Positions 1 to 8,402 of a stretch of 64,000 bases of DNA are shown one piece after another; positions within the stretch are counted from its first letter, which is position 1, and each line of letters begins with the position of its first letter. Below the pieces are notes generated by a model. That model saw only the letters and a list, made by a program, of their open reading frames with translations. It did not search any database and was not told the DNA's origin. Source of the DNA: JAIXWP01 sp965247015 (GTDB lineage: Bacteria > Bacteroidota > Bacteroidia > Flavobacteriales_D > Sanyastnellaceae); the NCBI GenBank assembly GCA_965247015.1, contig CBDFGG010000006.1:558001-622000 (forward strand), in the 5' to 3' direction. Made by a program: the position numbers and the translations under genes.

Positions 1-209
1 TTGATCTTGTGTCCCTTGTAAGAAATCGATACGTTCTTGGCAAGAATTGTAATTCCGCGCTCACGCTCCAAATCATTATTATCGAGAATCAAATCTCCTG
101 TGTCCTCATGCTCCTTGAACAATTTGGCTGTGTGAAGCATTTTGTCTACCAATGTAGTCTTACCGTGGTCAACGTGCGCGATAATCGCAATATTCCTAAT
201 TTTTTCCAT
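1..209 (-). CDS. typA: Translational GTPase TypA/BipA, N-terminal fragment (cut by window edge)
   Basis: Only the first 69 codons are inside the window. They read MEKIRNIAIIAHVDHGKTTL at the start, with the G1 P-loop AHVDHGKT, and later DNDLERERGITILAKN, which is the switch I/G2 region of TypA/BipA. LepA starts differently (IAHIDHGKSTLADR), so TypA is the better match. The family is a ribosome-associated translational GTPase involved in 50S assembly and stress adaptation. The start ATG (207-209) lies about 45 nt downstream of a TACTTTTG promoter box on the same strand. The rest of the gene lies left of position 1. Confidence 0.93.
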   Translation of the reverse strand, partial: MEKIRNIAIIAHVDHGKTTLVDKMLHTAKLFKEHEDTGDLILDNNDLERERGITILAKNVSISYKGHKI

Positions 210-253
210 GAACTATATAATCCCTTATTGGGGTAATTTTTTGAAAACGAGTG

Positions 254-285
254 CAAAAGTAGTCTATTCCTTCTGTTTTACCCAA
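254..285 (-). promoter_or_regulatory. Candidate promoter of typA
   Basis: On the minus strand, TACTTTTG (plus 254-261) matches the Bacteroidota -7 consensus TAnnTTTG. A TTG (plus 283-285) lies 21 bp upstream as a -33 element. The box is about 45 nt before the typA start. Motif match only. Confidence 0.55.
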
Positions 286-327
286 TAAAATTTGGGGTTT
301 TCAGTGCCAATAAGGGTTTGATAAGAA

Positions 328-3300
328 TTATTTAATAACAGAAACCAATCCTTGGTAAACTTTTGTCTCAGCGCTCTGCTCTACTTCGATTACCAATCGG
401 TAAGAATAAGTGTCGCTTTCGGTGTAGAAGTCGCTACCCTTTGCATCACCCAACCAAGCTCTTGATGGATCCTCCGTTTCAAATACTACTTCACCCCATC
501 TATTGAATACCGTAAACTTGTATTGCTTGATGAATTCTTTTCCTTCCATTTCTGGCTTGAATACATCATTCAAACCATCGCCATTCGGCGTAAATGAATT
601 CGGAATGTAAACTTGGAAGTCATTGGTGATCGTTACATAAATGGTCTTGCTATCCTCACAACCAAACAAATTGGTCGTTGTCAATGTCACAGGCCATCTG
701 CCGGGACCCACAAATTCATGTGTTGGATTCTCATCCTCTGACAATGAATTGTCGCCAAAAGACCAAGAATAAGTTTCGCCATCTTCACTTTCATTTGTGA
801 AATCAATGGTTGGATAGAAAATGGTAGCTTCTAACAAACTCGGTCTAAAGTCAGCCACTGGCAAACTATACGTTTCAATCATGTTGTGTTGTACCAACGT
901 ATCCTTGCATCCCTCAGGAGAAGTAGCTATTAGTTGAACATCAAAAACACCTTGATCACTGAACATATGGTTTGGTGAAGATTGTACAGATTGATCGCCA
1001 TCACCGAAGTTCCAAACGAAGCTGGTAGCATTGGTGCTTTGATTTACAAAAGCAACATTCAAGTCAAGACATCCATTTGCTTTATCTGAACTAAATGCTG
1101 CCACCACTGGAGGATGCACGGTGAACGTCGCATCACTCATATCTACACAACCATATTGATTGGTTGATGTCAATTGAATATAGAAATTCCCAGGACTTCC
1201 AAATTGGAAGGATGGCGCTTCATTCGTTGACGCAACATCAGAGTTCACAGTCCATGAATATGCTTGCTGACCTGCTGTAACTCCTGTTGGAGCAATGGTT
1301 ACAGGATAGTCGCAACTTGATGCAACAGGTAAGCTAAAGGTTGTTGGTGTAACTGGATTAATAGTTACAAATGTTGAATATGTATCACTACAACCAAAGG
1401 TATTCTCCACAGAAAGAACTACTTCCTGATTGATTGGTTGGCTTAAGTTATTAGTAAATGTGTGGCATGTCTGCGGATCATTGTTTGTGAATCCATCACC
1501 AAAATCCCAACTTGTAGCAGTAGCTCCTACACTTGAATTAATTGGGCAAATATCAAATGGCGCACAGCCTTCGTTATTCGCTAATTCAAACATCGCTACA
1601 GGATTTGAATGAACTATGATTTCCGTTTCTGCATGTGCTTCACAGTTATTTGCTGCCACAGCTGACAATTCAACAGTGTAAGTTCCGCCAGTGCTGTAAT
1701 CTTTATTCAATGAAAGCAAACTAGATGTTTCTCCATCACCAAAGTTCCATTCAAAATTTGAAGCGCCTGTTACGGTTGCATCAAATGCGATGTCTTCAAA
1801 TTGACAAGTTTCATCAGCACTTACAGTGAAAGCGATCGTTGGTGATTGGTGGACTACAACTACCGTTGAAGTCGTATCAAAACCACAACCATCGGTTGCG
1901 TATTGGTAAATGGTATATGAACCTTCTGCATTGTATGAATGCTGAGCCGTTGGACCCATTGCCACCACATTTGGAATGAATGAATACTGAATCATTGTTC
2001 CACCTGTTCCTGTGTTTTGAACTTCCACATCTACTGGTGTGCAGCCTTCATTGATGTTCGAGGACATAGAGGCATGAACCAAGTTTGGATTCACTGTCAA
2101 TTCTTCAACCACTATATCACTACCGCAGTTATTGTGAACAGTTAATTCAATTTCAAATGTCGTTGGAGTATTTCCTGTTACATAAGTTCTTGTTTCTGGC
2201 TCAGGCATATTCGAAGTAAAACCATCTCCGAAATTCCATTCGCAAGTAGTGGGTGTACCCGTTGAATTATTTTCAAATGTCACAGTAACAGGCGAACATG
2301 TTGTGCTTACAATAATTGGTGTGAATACCGCTTGAGGACGAGGCTGAACAGTAATATTAACATCATCAGTTGCACTTCCACAAGCGTTTGAAATCGTTAG
2401 TGTCGCAGTGTAGTTTGTAACATCAATATTCTCAATATAAGTCTGTGAAATCGGAGATGCTTGGTTAGAAGTATTTCCATTTCCATAGTTCCAAGAATAG
2501 TTCAAATTATCACCACCTGTTGTTGCATTATAAGTGACTTGAAGTGGAGCACATCCTTGCGTTACATCACTTGATAATGATACTGAAGGAGACTCTAGAA
2601 TTTGAATTTGTTGAAAGGTTGTATCTCTACAGCTGCTTCCTGTGATTGCAATCAATCGAATGTTATATGTGCCAGGAGCATTATAGTTTAATACTGTGTT
2701 CGTTCCTGATTGATCAGCACCAACTCCTGAATTCCAAGAATATGATGTTGCACCTACAGATGTATTTGTAGGAACGATATTTACATTCGAACAACCTGTA
2801 GCTGCTGGCAATGTGAAAGAAGCATTTGGCAAACTATTCACTGTCATTGAGCGATATGCTGTATCTGCACACGCACTTGAATTATCTACATAACGATAAA
2901 GCAAATTGTAACTTCCCACACCAACTGAAGGCTGGAAATAATATTCTTCATCACCATCATTATCATCGTCATCAGTAGTTACCCCAATCCCTTGCCATTC
3001 GCCACCTGCAGGAGTTGCTCCTTGCAATTCTACTTCTTCATCATTAAAACATGATGCGGTATTTGGACCAGCATTCACGTTTGGTTCAGCCTTGACTTGA
3101 ACTGATTTTTGATCACTCACTTGACATGATCCCGTTCCAATTGTAATGGTGATAGTGTGTGTTCCAACACCAGCTGCAATTGGATTGAAAATTCCATTCG
3201 CAGCATCTACTACTCCATTTCCAGACCATGTTCCAGTGGTTGAAGCATCGATAGTCAAATCAACCAATCCTTCATTTCTACAAACACTCATATTAGCCCC

Positions 3301-6138
3301 TGCATCAACACTAGGTGATGAAGTAACTGTAACCACTCGTGTATCCGAACTTACACAACCAGATGCATTTGTAAAGGTGTATGTAAGCGTGTAAGTACCA
3401 ATACCGCAAGGAGAAAATTGTCCGCCAGTGGAAACACAAGACCCGCTCCAAGCGCCACCTACAGGAGTTTGTCCTGTCAATTGAAATGGTGCGCTTACAT
3501 CACAAACTGTGAGGTCATTTCCTGCATCAACAACTGGAAGAGCATTTACTGTAACGGTTACGAAATCATTCGCTACACAACCTCTAGCATCAACCACACT
3601 CAATGTGTATGAAGTTGTCGTTGATGGCGTAGCAGTTGGATTCAAAATAGAAGCATTCGATAGTGACCCACTGTTATTCCAAGTAGTAGTATATGGTGCG
3701 AGGCCTCCGTTTACAGTACCATTTAATACAGTGCTAGCACCCGCACAAATTGCAGCATTTGACCCTGCGTCAACGGAAGGATTGCCGAATACATTCACTA
3801 CAATTTGATCTGTGCTCGTGCACACGCCAAGATTGACAGTATACGTTAATGTGTAAGAACCAACAACTGATGGTGAAAACACACCAGCAGAAGTAACATA
3901 CACGCTACCAGACCAAGTTCCACCAACTGTTGCTGGATTCAATTGGAAAGCAGTTGTACCAACACACGCTGTGCGATCTAAACCTGCATCAATTCCATTA
4001 GGTGCGATAACACTAACAACTTTCGTATCCGTTGCACTGCAACCGTTTGAATTTATAAATGTGTAAGTCAATGTATAATTACCAATTCCTGGAGAAGTGA
4101 ATAATCCTGTCAAACTAACTCCAGTTCCGCTCCAAGAGCCACCTGCAGGAGTTTGACCAGTCATTTGAACTGGAGCAGATTGATCACAAATCGTGAGGTC
4201 ATTTCCTGCATTTACTACTGGAGGTGTATTTACCGTTACAGTAGTAAAGTCAGAAGCTATGCAGCCTCTTGCATCTGTTACTGTTAATGTGTAAGATGTC
4301 GTTGTCGCAGGAGATGCAGTTGGATTTAGAATAGCTCCATTTGAAAGTGAAGCACTATTGGTCCATGAATAAGTATTCGGTGCAAGTCCACCAGAAGTAG
4401 ATGCTGCAAGTACCGTATTTCCACCTAAACAAATCGAAGCATTCGCTCCAGCATCTGCTGTTGGATTACCAAATACATTCACAATGATTTGGTCGGTAGA
4501 TGTGCATACACCGCTATTTACAGAATAAGTTAAAGTATAAGAACCCACCACGCTAGGAGTAAACACTCCGGCTGATGTAACATAAATGCTACCCGACCAT
4601 GTACCACCCGGTGTTACAGGATTCAATTGGAATGCAGTTGTTCCCACACATGCTGTGCGATCAACTCCTGCATCAATTCCATTTGGTGCAATGACATTTA
4701 CAATTTTTGTATCCGATGCACTGCAGCCATTTGCTGCAATGAATGTATATGTTAAAGTATAAGAGCCCACTCCTGGTGAGGTGAATAATCCTGTCAAACT
4801 AACTCCTGTTCCGCTCCAAGAGCCTCCTACAGGTGTTTGACCAGTCATCTGAACTGCTGTAGATTGATTACAAATGGTAAGATCACTTCCTGCATCAACT
4901 ACAGGAGGAGTATTTACAGTAACAGTTGTAAAGTCAGAAGCCGTGCAGCCTCTTGCATCAACAACCGTTAAAGTATATGACGTGGTTGTTGTAGGAGTAG
5001 CAGTTGGATTAAGAATAGCACCATTTGACAATGAAGCGATATTAGTCCATGAATAAGTATTCGGTGCAAGTCCACCAATCGATGAAGCTGCGAGAACAGT
5101 ACTACCACCTAGACAAATAGATGCATTCGCTCCTGCATCCACCGTTGGATTTGCGAATACATTCACCATGATTTGATCTGTGCTTGTGCACAGACCATTA
5201 TTTACAGAGTATGTTAAAGAATATGATCCAACAACGCTTGGAGTGAACACTCCAGTTGACGTAACATAAATACTTCCAGACCATGTACCATTTGGAGTCA
5301 CTGGATTCAATTGAAAAGCAGTTGTTCCGACACAAGCTGTGCGATCAATACCTGCATCAATGATATCAGGTGCTACTACGTTTACAACGCGAGAATCGCT
5401 GAAGCTACATCCTGTTGATGTAACAAATGTGTAGGTCAAGGAATAACCACCAGTGCCGGGACTTGTGAAAAGACCTGAAGCGCTAACTCCCGTACCAGAC
5501 CACGTTCCTCCTGCTGGAGAAAAACCAGTTAATTGCACTGGCGCACTGTTGCTGCAAATATTCAAAGTCGGTCCAGCCTCAACTGCTGTTGCAGATTGAA
5601 TCGCTACCGTTACTTGATCTTGTGAGTTACATGATTCCGAATCGACTACTGTTACACTATAAGTCGCTCCTGATCCAGTAGGACATGCAATGGGGCTCGC
5701 GCTCATTGGATTGTTCACCGGACCGCCGCTCCATGAATAAAGAGTAATAGGTCCATTTGGACTTGATGCTACAGCATTTAATTGATGACAACCTCCTGGA
5801 CAAATTGTAGCGTCTAGTCCAGCATTGACTGTTGGTCTAGGACGTACGATGATTACTTTATCATCTGTGTCTACACAGCCATTGCTATCTGTAATAGTCA
5901 GCGTGAGCGTGTAGGTGCCTACGGTGTTTGGAGTAAATGTATTGCCGTTGAGCATGGTTCCAGGCGCGCCTGTCCATGTTCCACCACCTGGCAAATTGAT
6001 CGCAGGTGTATTCACACACGGATCCAAATCAGGACCTGCGTTAGCGGTACACTGAGCGTTTGCCTCCATCGTGAAAAATCCTAAAAGGATGATCAATAGA
6101 GACTTAAATCGAAAATCAAGAGTTTTTAAATGCTTCAT
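328..6138 (-). CDS. Giant secreted Ig/PKD-repeat adhesin with type IX (type B) sorting domain
   Basis: 1936 residues. A signal peptide (about 1-29, ending EANAQ) is followed by about 14 Ig-like repeats to about residue 1100, each beginning AGxDxxxC with a GGxWSGxGV core. PKD-like repeats with the WNFGDG core follow (about 1150-1840). The C-terminus (1844-1936) has SFTPNGDGLNDVFKP and FNRWGEVVFET, the hallmark of the gliding-motility/CHU_C type B sorting signal recognised by the type IX system. It is therefore expected to be exported and attached to or released from the cell surface, perhaps as an adhesin like SprB; that role is inference. Three neighbouring three-domain units are near-identical 684-bp repeats. 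The paired cysteines in each Ig unit suggest disulphide-stabilised domains. Transcription probably starts near 6368, giving a long leader. Confidence 0.9.
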   Translation of the reverse strand: MKHLKTLDFRFKSLLIILLGFFTMEANAQCTANAGPDLDPCVNTPAINLPGGGTWTGAPGTMLNGNTFTPNTVGTYTLTLTITDSNGCVDTDDKVIIVRPRPTVNAGLDATICPGGCHQLNAVASSPNGPITLYSWSGGPVNNPMSASPIACPTGSGATYSVTVVDSESCNSQDQVTVAIQSATAVEAGPTLNICSNSAPVQLTGFSPAGGTWSGTGVSASGLFTSPGTGGYSLTYTFVTSTGCSFSDSRVVNVVAPDIIDAGIDRTACVGTTAFQLNPVTPNGTWSGSIYVTSTGVFTPSVVGSYSLTYSVNNGLCTSTDQIMVNVFANPTVDAGANASICLGGSTVLAASSIGGLAPNTYSWTNIASLSNGAILNPTATPTTTTSYTLTVVDARGCTASDFTTVTVNTPPVVDAGSDLTICNQSTAVQMTGQTPVGGSWSGTGVSLTGLFTSPGVGSYTLTYTFIAANGCSASDTKIVNVIAPNGIDAGVDRTACVGTTAFQLNPVTPGGTWSGSIYVTSAGVFTPSVVGSYTLTYSVNSGVCTSTDQIIVNVFGNPTADAGANASICLGGNTVLAASTSGGLAPNTYSWTNSASLSNGAILNPTASPATTTSYTLTVTDARGCIASDFTTVTVNTPPVVNAGNDLTICDQSAPVQMTGQTPAGGSWSGTGVSLTGLFTSPGIGNYTLTYTFINSNGCSATDTKVVSVIAPNGIDAGLDRTACVGTTAFQLNPATVGGTWSGSVYVTSAGVFSPSVVGSYTLTYTVNLGVCTSTDQIVVNVFGNPSVDAGSNAAICAGASTVLNGTVNGGLAPYTTTWNNSGSLSNASILNPTATPSTTTSYTLSVVDARGCVANDFVTVTVNALPVVDAGNDLTVCDVSAPFQLTGQTPVGGAWSGSCVSTGGQFSPCGIGTYTLTYTFTNASGCVSSDTRVVTVTSSPSVDAGANMSVCRNEGLVDLTIDASTTGTWSGNGVVDAANGIFNPIAAGVGTHTITITIGTGSCQVSDQKSVQVKAEPNVNAGPNTASCFNDEEVELQGATPAGGEWQGIGVTTDDDDNDGDEEYYFQPSVGVGSYNLLYRYVDNSSACADTAYRSMTVNSLPNASFTLPAATGCSNVNIVPTNTSVGATSYSWNSGVGADQSGTNTVLNYNAPGTYNIRLIAITGSSCRDTTFQQIQILESPSVSLSSDVTQGCAPLQVTYNATTGGDNLNYSWNYGNGNTSNQASPISQTYIENIDVTNYTATLTISNACGSATDDVNITVQPRPQAVFTPIIVSTTCSPVTVTFENNSTGTPTTCEWNFGDGFTSNMPEPETRTYVTGNTPTTFEIELTVHNNCGSDIVVEELTVNPNLVHASMSSNINEGCTPVDVEVQNTGTGGTMIQYSFIPNVVAMGPTAQHSYNAEGSYTIYQYATDGCGFDTTSTVVVVHQSPTIAFTVSADETCQFEDIAFDATVTGASNFEWNFGDGETSSLLSLNKDYSTGGTYTVELSAVAANNCEAHAETEIIVHSNPVAMFELANNEGCAPFDICPINSSVGATATSWDFGDGFTNNDPQTCHTFTNNLSQPINQEVVLSVENTFGCSDTYSTFVTINPVTPTTFSLPVASSCDYPVTIAPTGVTAGQQAYSWTVNSDVASTNEAPSFQFGSPGNFYIQLTSTNQYGCVDMSDATFTVHPPVVAAFSSDKANGCLDLNVAFVNQSTNATSFVWNFGDGDQSVQSSPNHMFSDQGVFDVQLIATSPEGCKDTLVQHNMIETYSLPVADFRPSLLEATIFYPTIDFTNESEDGETYSWSFGDNSLSEDENPTHEFVGPGRWPVTLTTTNLFGCEDSKTIYVTITNDFQVYIPNSFTPNGDGLNDVFKPEMEGKEFIKQYKFTVFNRWGEVVFETEDPSRAWLGDAKGSDFYTESDTYSYRLVIEVEQSAETKVYQGLVSVIK
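3302..5353 (-). repeat. Three tandem 684-bp in-frame repeats inside the adhesin gene
   Basis: The same motif (plus strand GCATCAA, encoding the start of each IDAGxDRTAC unit) recurs at 3302, 3986, 4670 and 5354, exactly 684 bp (228 codons) apart. Each unit encodes three Ig-like domains in the order DRTACVGTTAFQLNP, ANASICLGG and DLTICxxSxxVQMTG. The two units at 3986-5353 are closest to each other and the 3302-3985 unit is more diverged, suggesting stepwise duplication by unequal recombination. Confidence 0.9.
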
Positions 6139-6374
6139 CGTTCTTAATAGGGTTGTAGAACATGGGCTTTCTACGCGAGAAATCTCTGAGGGTTACCTGG
6201 AGACCTCAATTTGCGCTTGAGCTCAAAGACACAACTGACTAATTATGATGCAAATACTACTGTTGAATTCGACCTAAAATGGAAAGAGAAAAGGAGCTGA
6301 CTTAGACTACCGTAGTTTTTTCTACGAAATAGCTCTAGATGGCGATGAATAATCATTAGGATGGTGTTAGACCG

Positions 6375-6406
6375 CAAAATTAGATGAATTTTCGGTTTAT
6401 CAACAA
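6375..6406 (-). promoter_or_regulatory. Candidate promoter of the giant adhesin gene, with long leader (6139-6368)
   Basis: Minus-strand TAATTTTG (plus 6375-6382) matches TAnnTTTG. TTG triplets at plus 6401-6403 and 6404-6406 give spacers of 18 or 21 bp. Initiation near 6368 would leave about 230 nt of untranslated leader. The leader has small hairpin potential around 6308-6328 (ACTACnGTAGT and CGTAG-T6-CTACG). No ORF was seen in 6139-6435. Confidence 0.5.
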
Positions 6407-6435
6407 GTTTTTAACAATTATCCTTGCTAAAAATA

Positions 6436-6891
6436 TTAGGCTGCGATCACCATCGAGCTAGTCACTTGCTGATAAGCCATTTGAAATGCAATCTTCCATT
6501 CCACATCATAGGGAGGCAAAACTTCAAAGACCTGTGAATAGTCCCTTTTTCCCATCATATGATTTCTGAAAAACATCTGATGCTCTTCATGCAAACTACA
6601 GAATGCTAAAAGAAGATGAAGTTGTTCATGATCCAAACTATCGAACAACTCCCAACGCGAAAGTGGTCCATTCAAAACATGCACTCTCCCATCCTTGAGA
6701 AATCCAATGCGACACTCACCATATTTTCTAAAATGATAAACCTCGCCTTTCACATATCGGCCAGTCGCCATTCGAATAGTAGAACCCATTTCGAAAACTT
6801 CTAAAAAGCGCTGCTGTAGCAATAGATCCATGAAAGCTTGTGAAGCCTTCCATTGAAATGATGTCGGAGTGTTTGTGTTTGCCTTTTTCAT
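6436..6891 (-). CDS. Hypothetical protein, 151 aa
   Basis: I do not recognise this family. The protein has no signal peptide or membrane segment and is mixed alpha/beta. The middle (about 40-75, TGRYVKGEVYHFRKYGEC then RIGFLKDGRVHVLNG) looks like two beta-hairpins, and a His-rich helix follows (DHEQLHLLLAFCSLHEEHQMF). The start codon lies inside the 3' arm of a 10-bp inverted repeat, so the gene may be controlled at translation. It sits 55 bp downstream of the SGNH hydrolase gene on the same strand and may be the last gene of that transcript. Its reality is supported by length, ATG start and lack of overlap with any other gene. Confidence 0.65.
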   Translation of the reverse strand: MKKANTNTPTSFQWKASQAFMDLLLQQRFLEVFEMGSTIRMATGRYVKGEVYHFRKYGECRIGFLKDGRVHVLNGPLSRWELFDSLDHEQLHLLLAFCSLHEEHQMFFRNHMMGKRDYSQVFEVLPPYDVEWKIAFQMAYQQVTSSMVIAA

Positions 6892-6922
6892 GGTGATTGA
6901 TTTTGTTCAACAAATCACCATG
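6889..6922 (-). promoter_or_regulatory. 10-bp inverted repeat embracing the start codon of the 151-aa gene
   Basis: CATGGTGATT (6889-6898) and AATCACCATG (6913-6922) are perfect reverse complements around a 14-nt loop. The start ATG (6889-6891 on the minus strand) falls within the 3' arm of the RNA hairpin. This could hide the initiation site or be a dimeric operator. Confidence 0.5.
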
Positions 6923-6925
6923 ATC

Positions 6926-6948
6926 AGATTGTAACCAATTTACAATCT
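6926..6948 (-). terminator. 9-bp hairpin at the end of the SGNH hydrolase gene (no U-run)
   Basis: AGATTGTAA (6926-6934), loop CCAAT, TTACAATCT (6940-6948). The stem overlaps the stop codon of the upstream gene. No T-run follows on the minus strand, so it is at best an attenuator or transcript-end stabiliser. Confidence 0.3.
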
Positions 6949-8395
6949 ATTTAATTTTTGCATTCTTCCATAATTCATGCTCACGATCGATGGCCTTGTA
7001 AAGCAACTCGGCCATTTTACGAGCACCCTTCGGAGTGAAGTGAGTATAATCAGGACCGGCGTACTGTGGATTGCTCGACACCCAACTCACCATGGAATTT
7101 CTGCCGCCCATCACCGAATACATATCCCAAAAAGCACAACCCTCCGCGAATGCCGCATCACGCATACCATCGCGTACCGACTCCAAATAGGGCCATGTCA
7201 TGTATACGCCATCTACACTGGTGCTCATATCAGAAGGACCAATCACTAATATCGACGACTCTGGATGAAGTTGTTTGAGATATTGAATTTGACTCTGGAA
7301 ATAATTTCCAAAATCCTTTCCGCCTTTCGCACTCGATAAACCGGGAACACTATTTCCTCCAAATTGTAAAATAATAAGCTTGGTATTCAAATCGCGAATT
7401 TGACTACCCAATTCACTGCCTTGAATTTTTCTAAAAATAGTTCCACTACTGCCGCGTAGCGCAATGTTGTCGACATGGATTCCATTGTCATTTTCCAATA
7501 AAACCGCTTGAACATCCGGACTATCAGGACCCGCAAACTCTAATCTCAAACGTTTCGGAGTGCCGCCTAGTCGATAAGTATATTTCGTAGCCTCCGCAGT
7601 TGGCGGGATGATTTCACTTGAGATAAGACTATCATCCGCGAGTATATTCAAACGAACACCATATTGATGATGTCCCATGTATATCGCCACTTTCGAATAC
7701 TGTCGGCAAGTAGATGAAGCCATCGAACTAGGTCTGAATTCTAACCATGCCTTCACTGTATCTTGAGGATTGATGGCGGCCGCATCTCTTGGAGAGGTAA
7801 ACCTTCCGTATGAACCTAAGATTCCATACTTACTATGTACATTTTTTCCATCTCCAAATCCATAAACAGTATGCCTGGTCCAATTCGAACTTTGTGATTG
7901 AGAAATAGCAGCGCTTGCAGTAATTGGAACGGGGCAAACTAACCCAGGACCTACCCCGCCATAGATGCTTTGCCATTTTTCTCGTAAGTAATTAGTCATT
8001 CGATCACTCTCGATTTGGCTATCACCATAGTGTAAGACATGGACATTCCCTCCTTTGCCTTGCAATTGTTCCAGTGCTTCAAAAAAGGTAAATAATGCAG
8101 CGCTATTTCCATCCGCAAATTGCAATGATGTGATGCTTTGAGTGCGATCTACATTGAGTGTATCATTGGCTAAACTATCCGACGCCAGGCTATCGAGCGA
8201 AGCGAGATAAGCTTCCACATTTTCAATAGCTGGTTGGTTATTCGTTGTATCGGTCAACGAACTCCAATGAAAAAATTTGAAGGACGTTTCAGCGATTTTA
8301 ATTCCTTCTTTTGGAATCACAATCGCTAACAATGCACAGCAGCCAAATACTGCTATGAGAAATAAAAAAATCTTGAATGGAGTTACTGTTTTCAC
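6947..8395 (-). CDS. Membrane-anchored SGNH/GDSL-type hydrolase or O-acetyltransferase-like protein
   Basis: 482 residues with an N-terminal transmembrane helix (about 8-28) and a periplasmic catalytic domain. SGNH blocks are visible: HYGDSQIE with Ser126 (block I), FGGN 345-348 (oxyanion Asn, block III) and DYTH 449-452 (catalytic Asp/His, block V). The insert between blocks I and III (about 150-330) is a beta-rich, carbohydrate-binding-like module, as in two-domain SGNH proteins acting on cell-envelope polysaccharides. Substrate unknown; esterase or acetyl transfer on peptidoglycan or exopolysaccharide is inference. The gene follows the PorE-like gene by 7 bp on the same strand, so they are probably co-transcribed. 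Confidence 0.8.
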   Translation of the reverse strand: MKTVTPFKIFLFLIAVFGCCALLAIVIPKEGIKIAETSFKFFHWSSLTDTTNNQPAIENVEAYLASLDSLASDSLANDTLNVDRTQSITSLQFADGNSAALFTFFEALEQLQGKGGNVHVLHYGDSQIESDRMTNYLREKWQSIYGGVGPGLVCPVPITASAAISQSQSSNWTRHTVYGFGDGKNVHSKYGILGSYGRFTSPRDAAAINPQDTVKAWLEFRPSSMASSTCRQYSKVAIYMGHHQYGVRLNILADDSLISSEIIPPTAEATKYTYRLGGTPKRLRLEFAGPDSPDVQAVLLENDNGIHVDNIALRGSSGTIFRKIQGSELGSQIRDLNTKLIILQFGGNSVPGLSSAKGGKDFGNYFQSQIQYLKQLHPESSILVIGPSDMSTSVDGVYMTWPYLESVRDGMRDAAFAEGCAFWDMYSVMGGRNSMVSWVSSNPQYAGPDYTHFTPKGARKMAELLYKAIDREHELWKNAKIK

Positions 8396-8402
8396 AAACT
8401 AA

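Noticed and set aside
3146..5056. Plus-strand open frames opposite the giant adhesin gene
   Set aside because: They mirror the Ig-repeat codons of the minus-strand gene and have no start context or family match.
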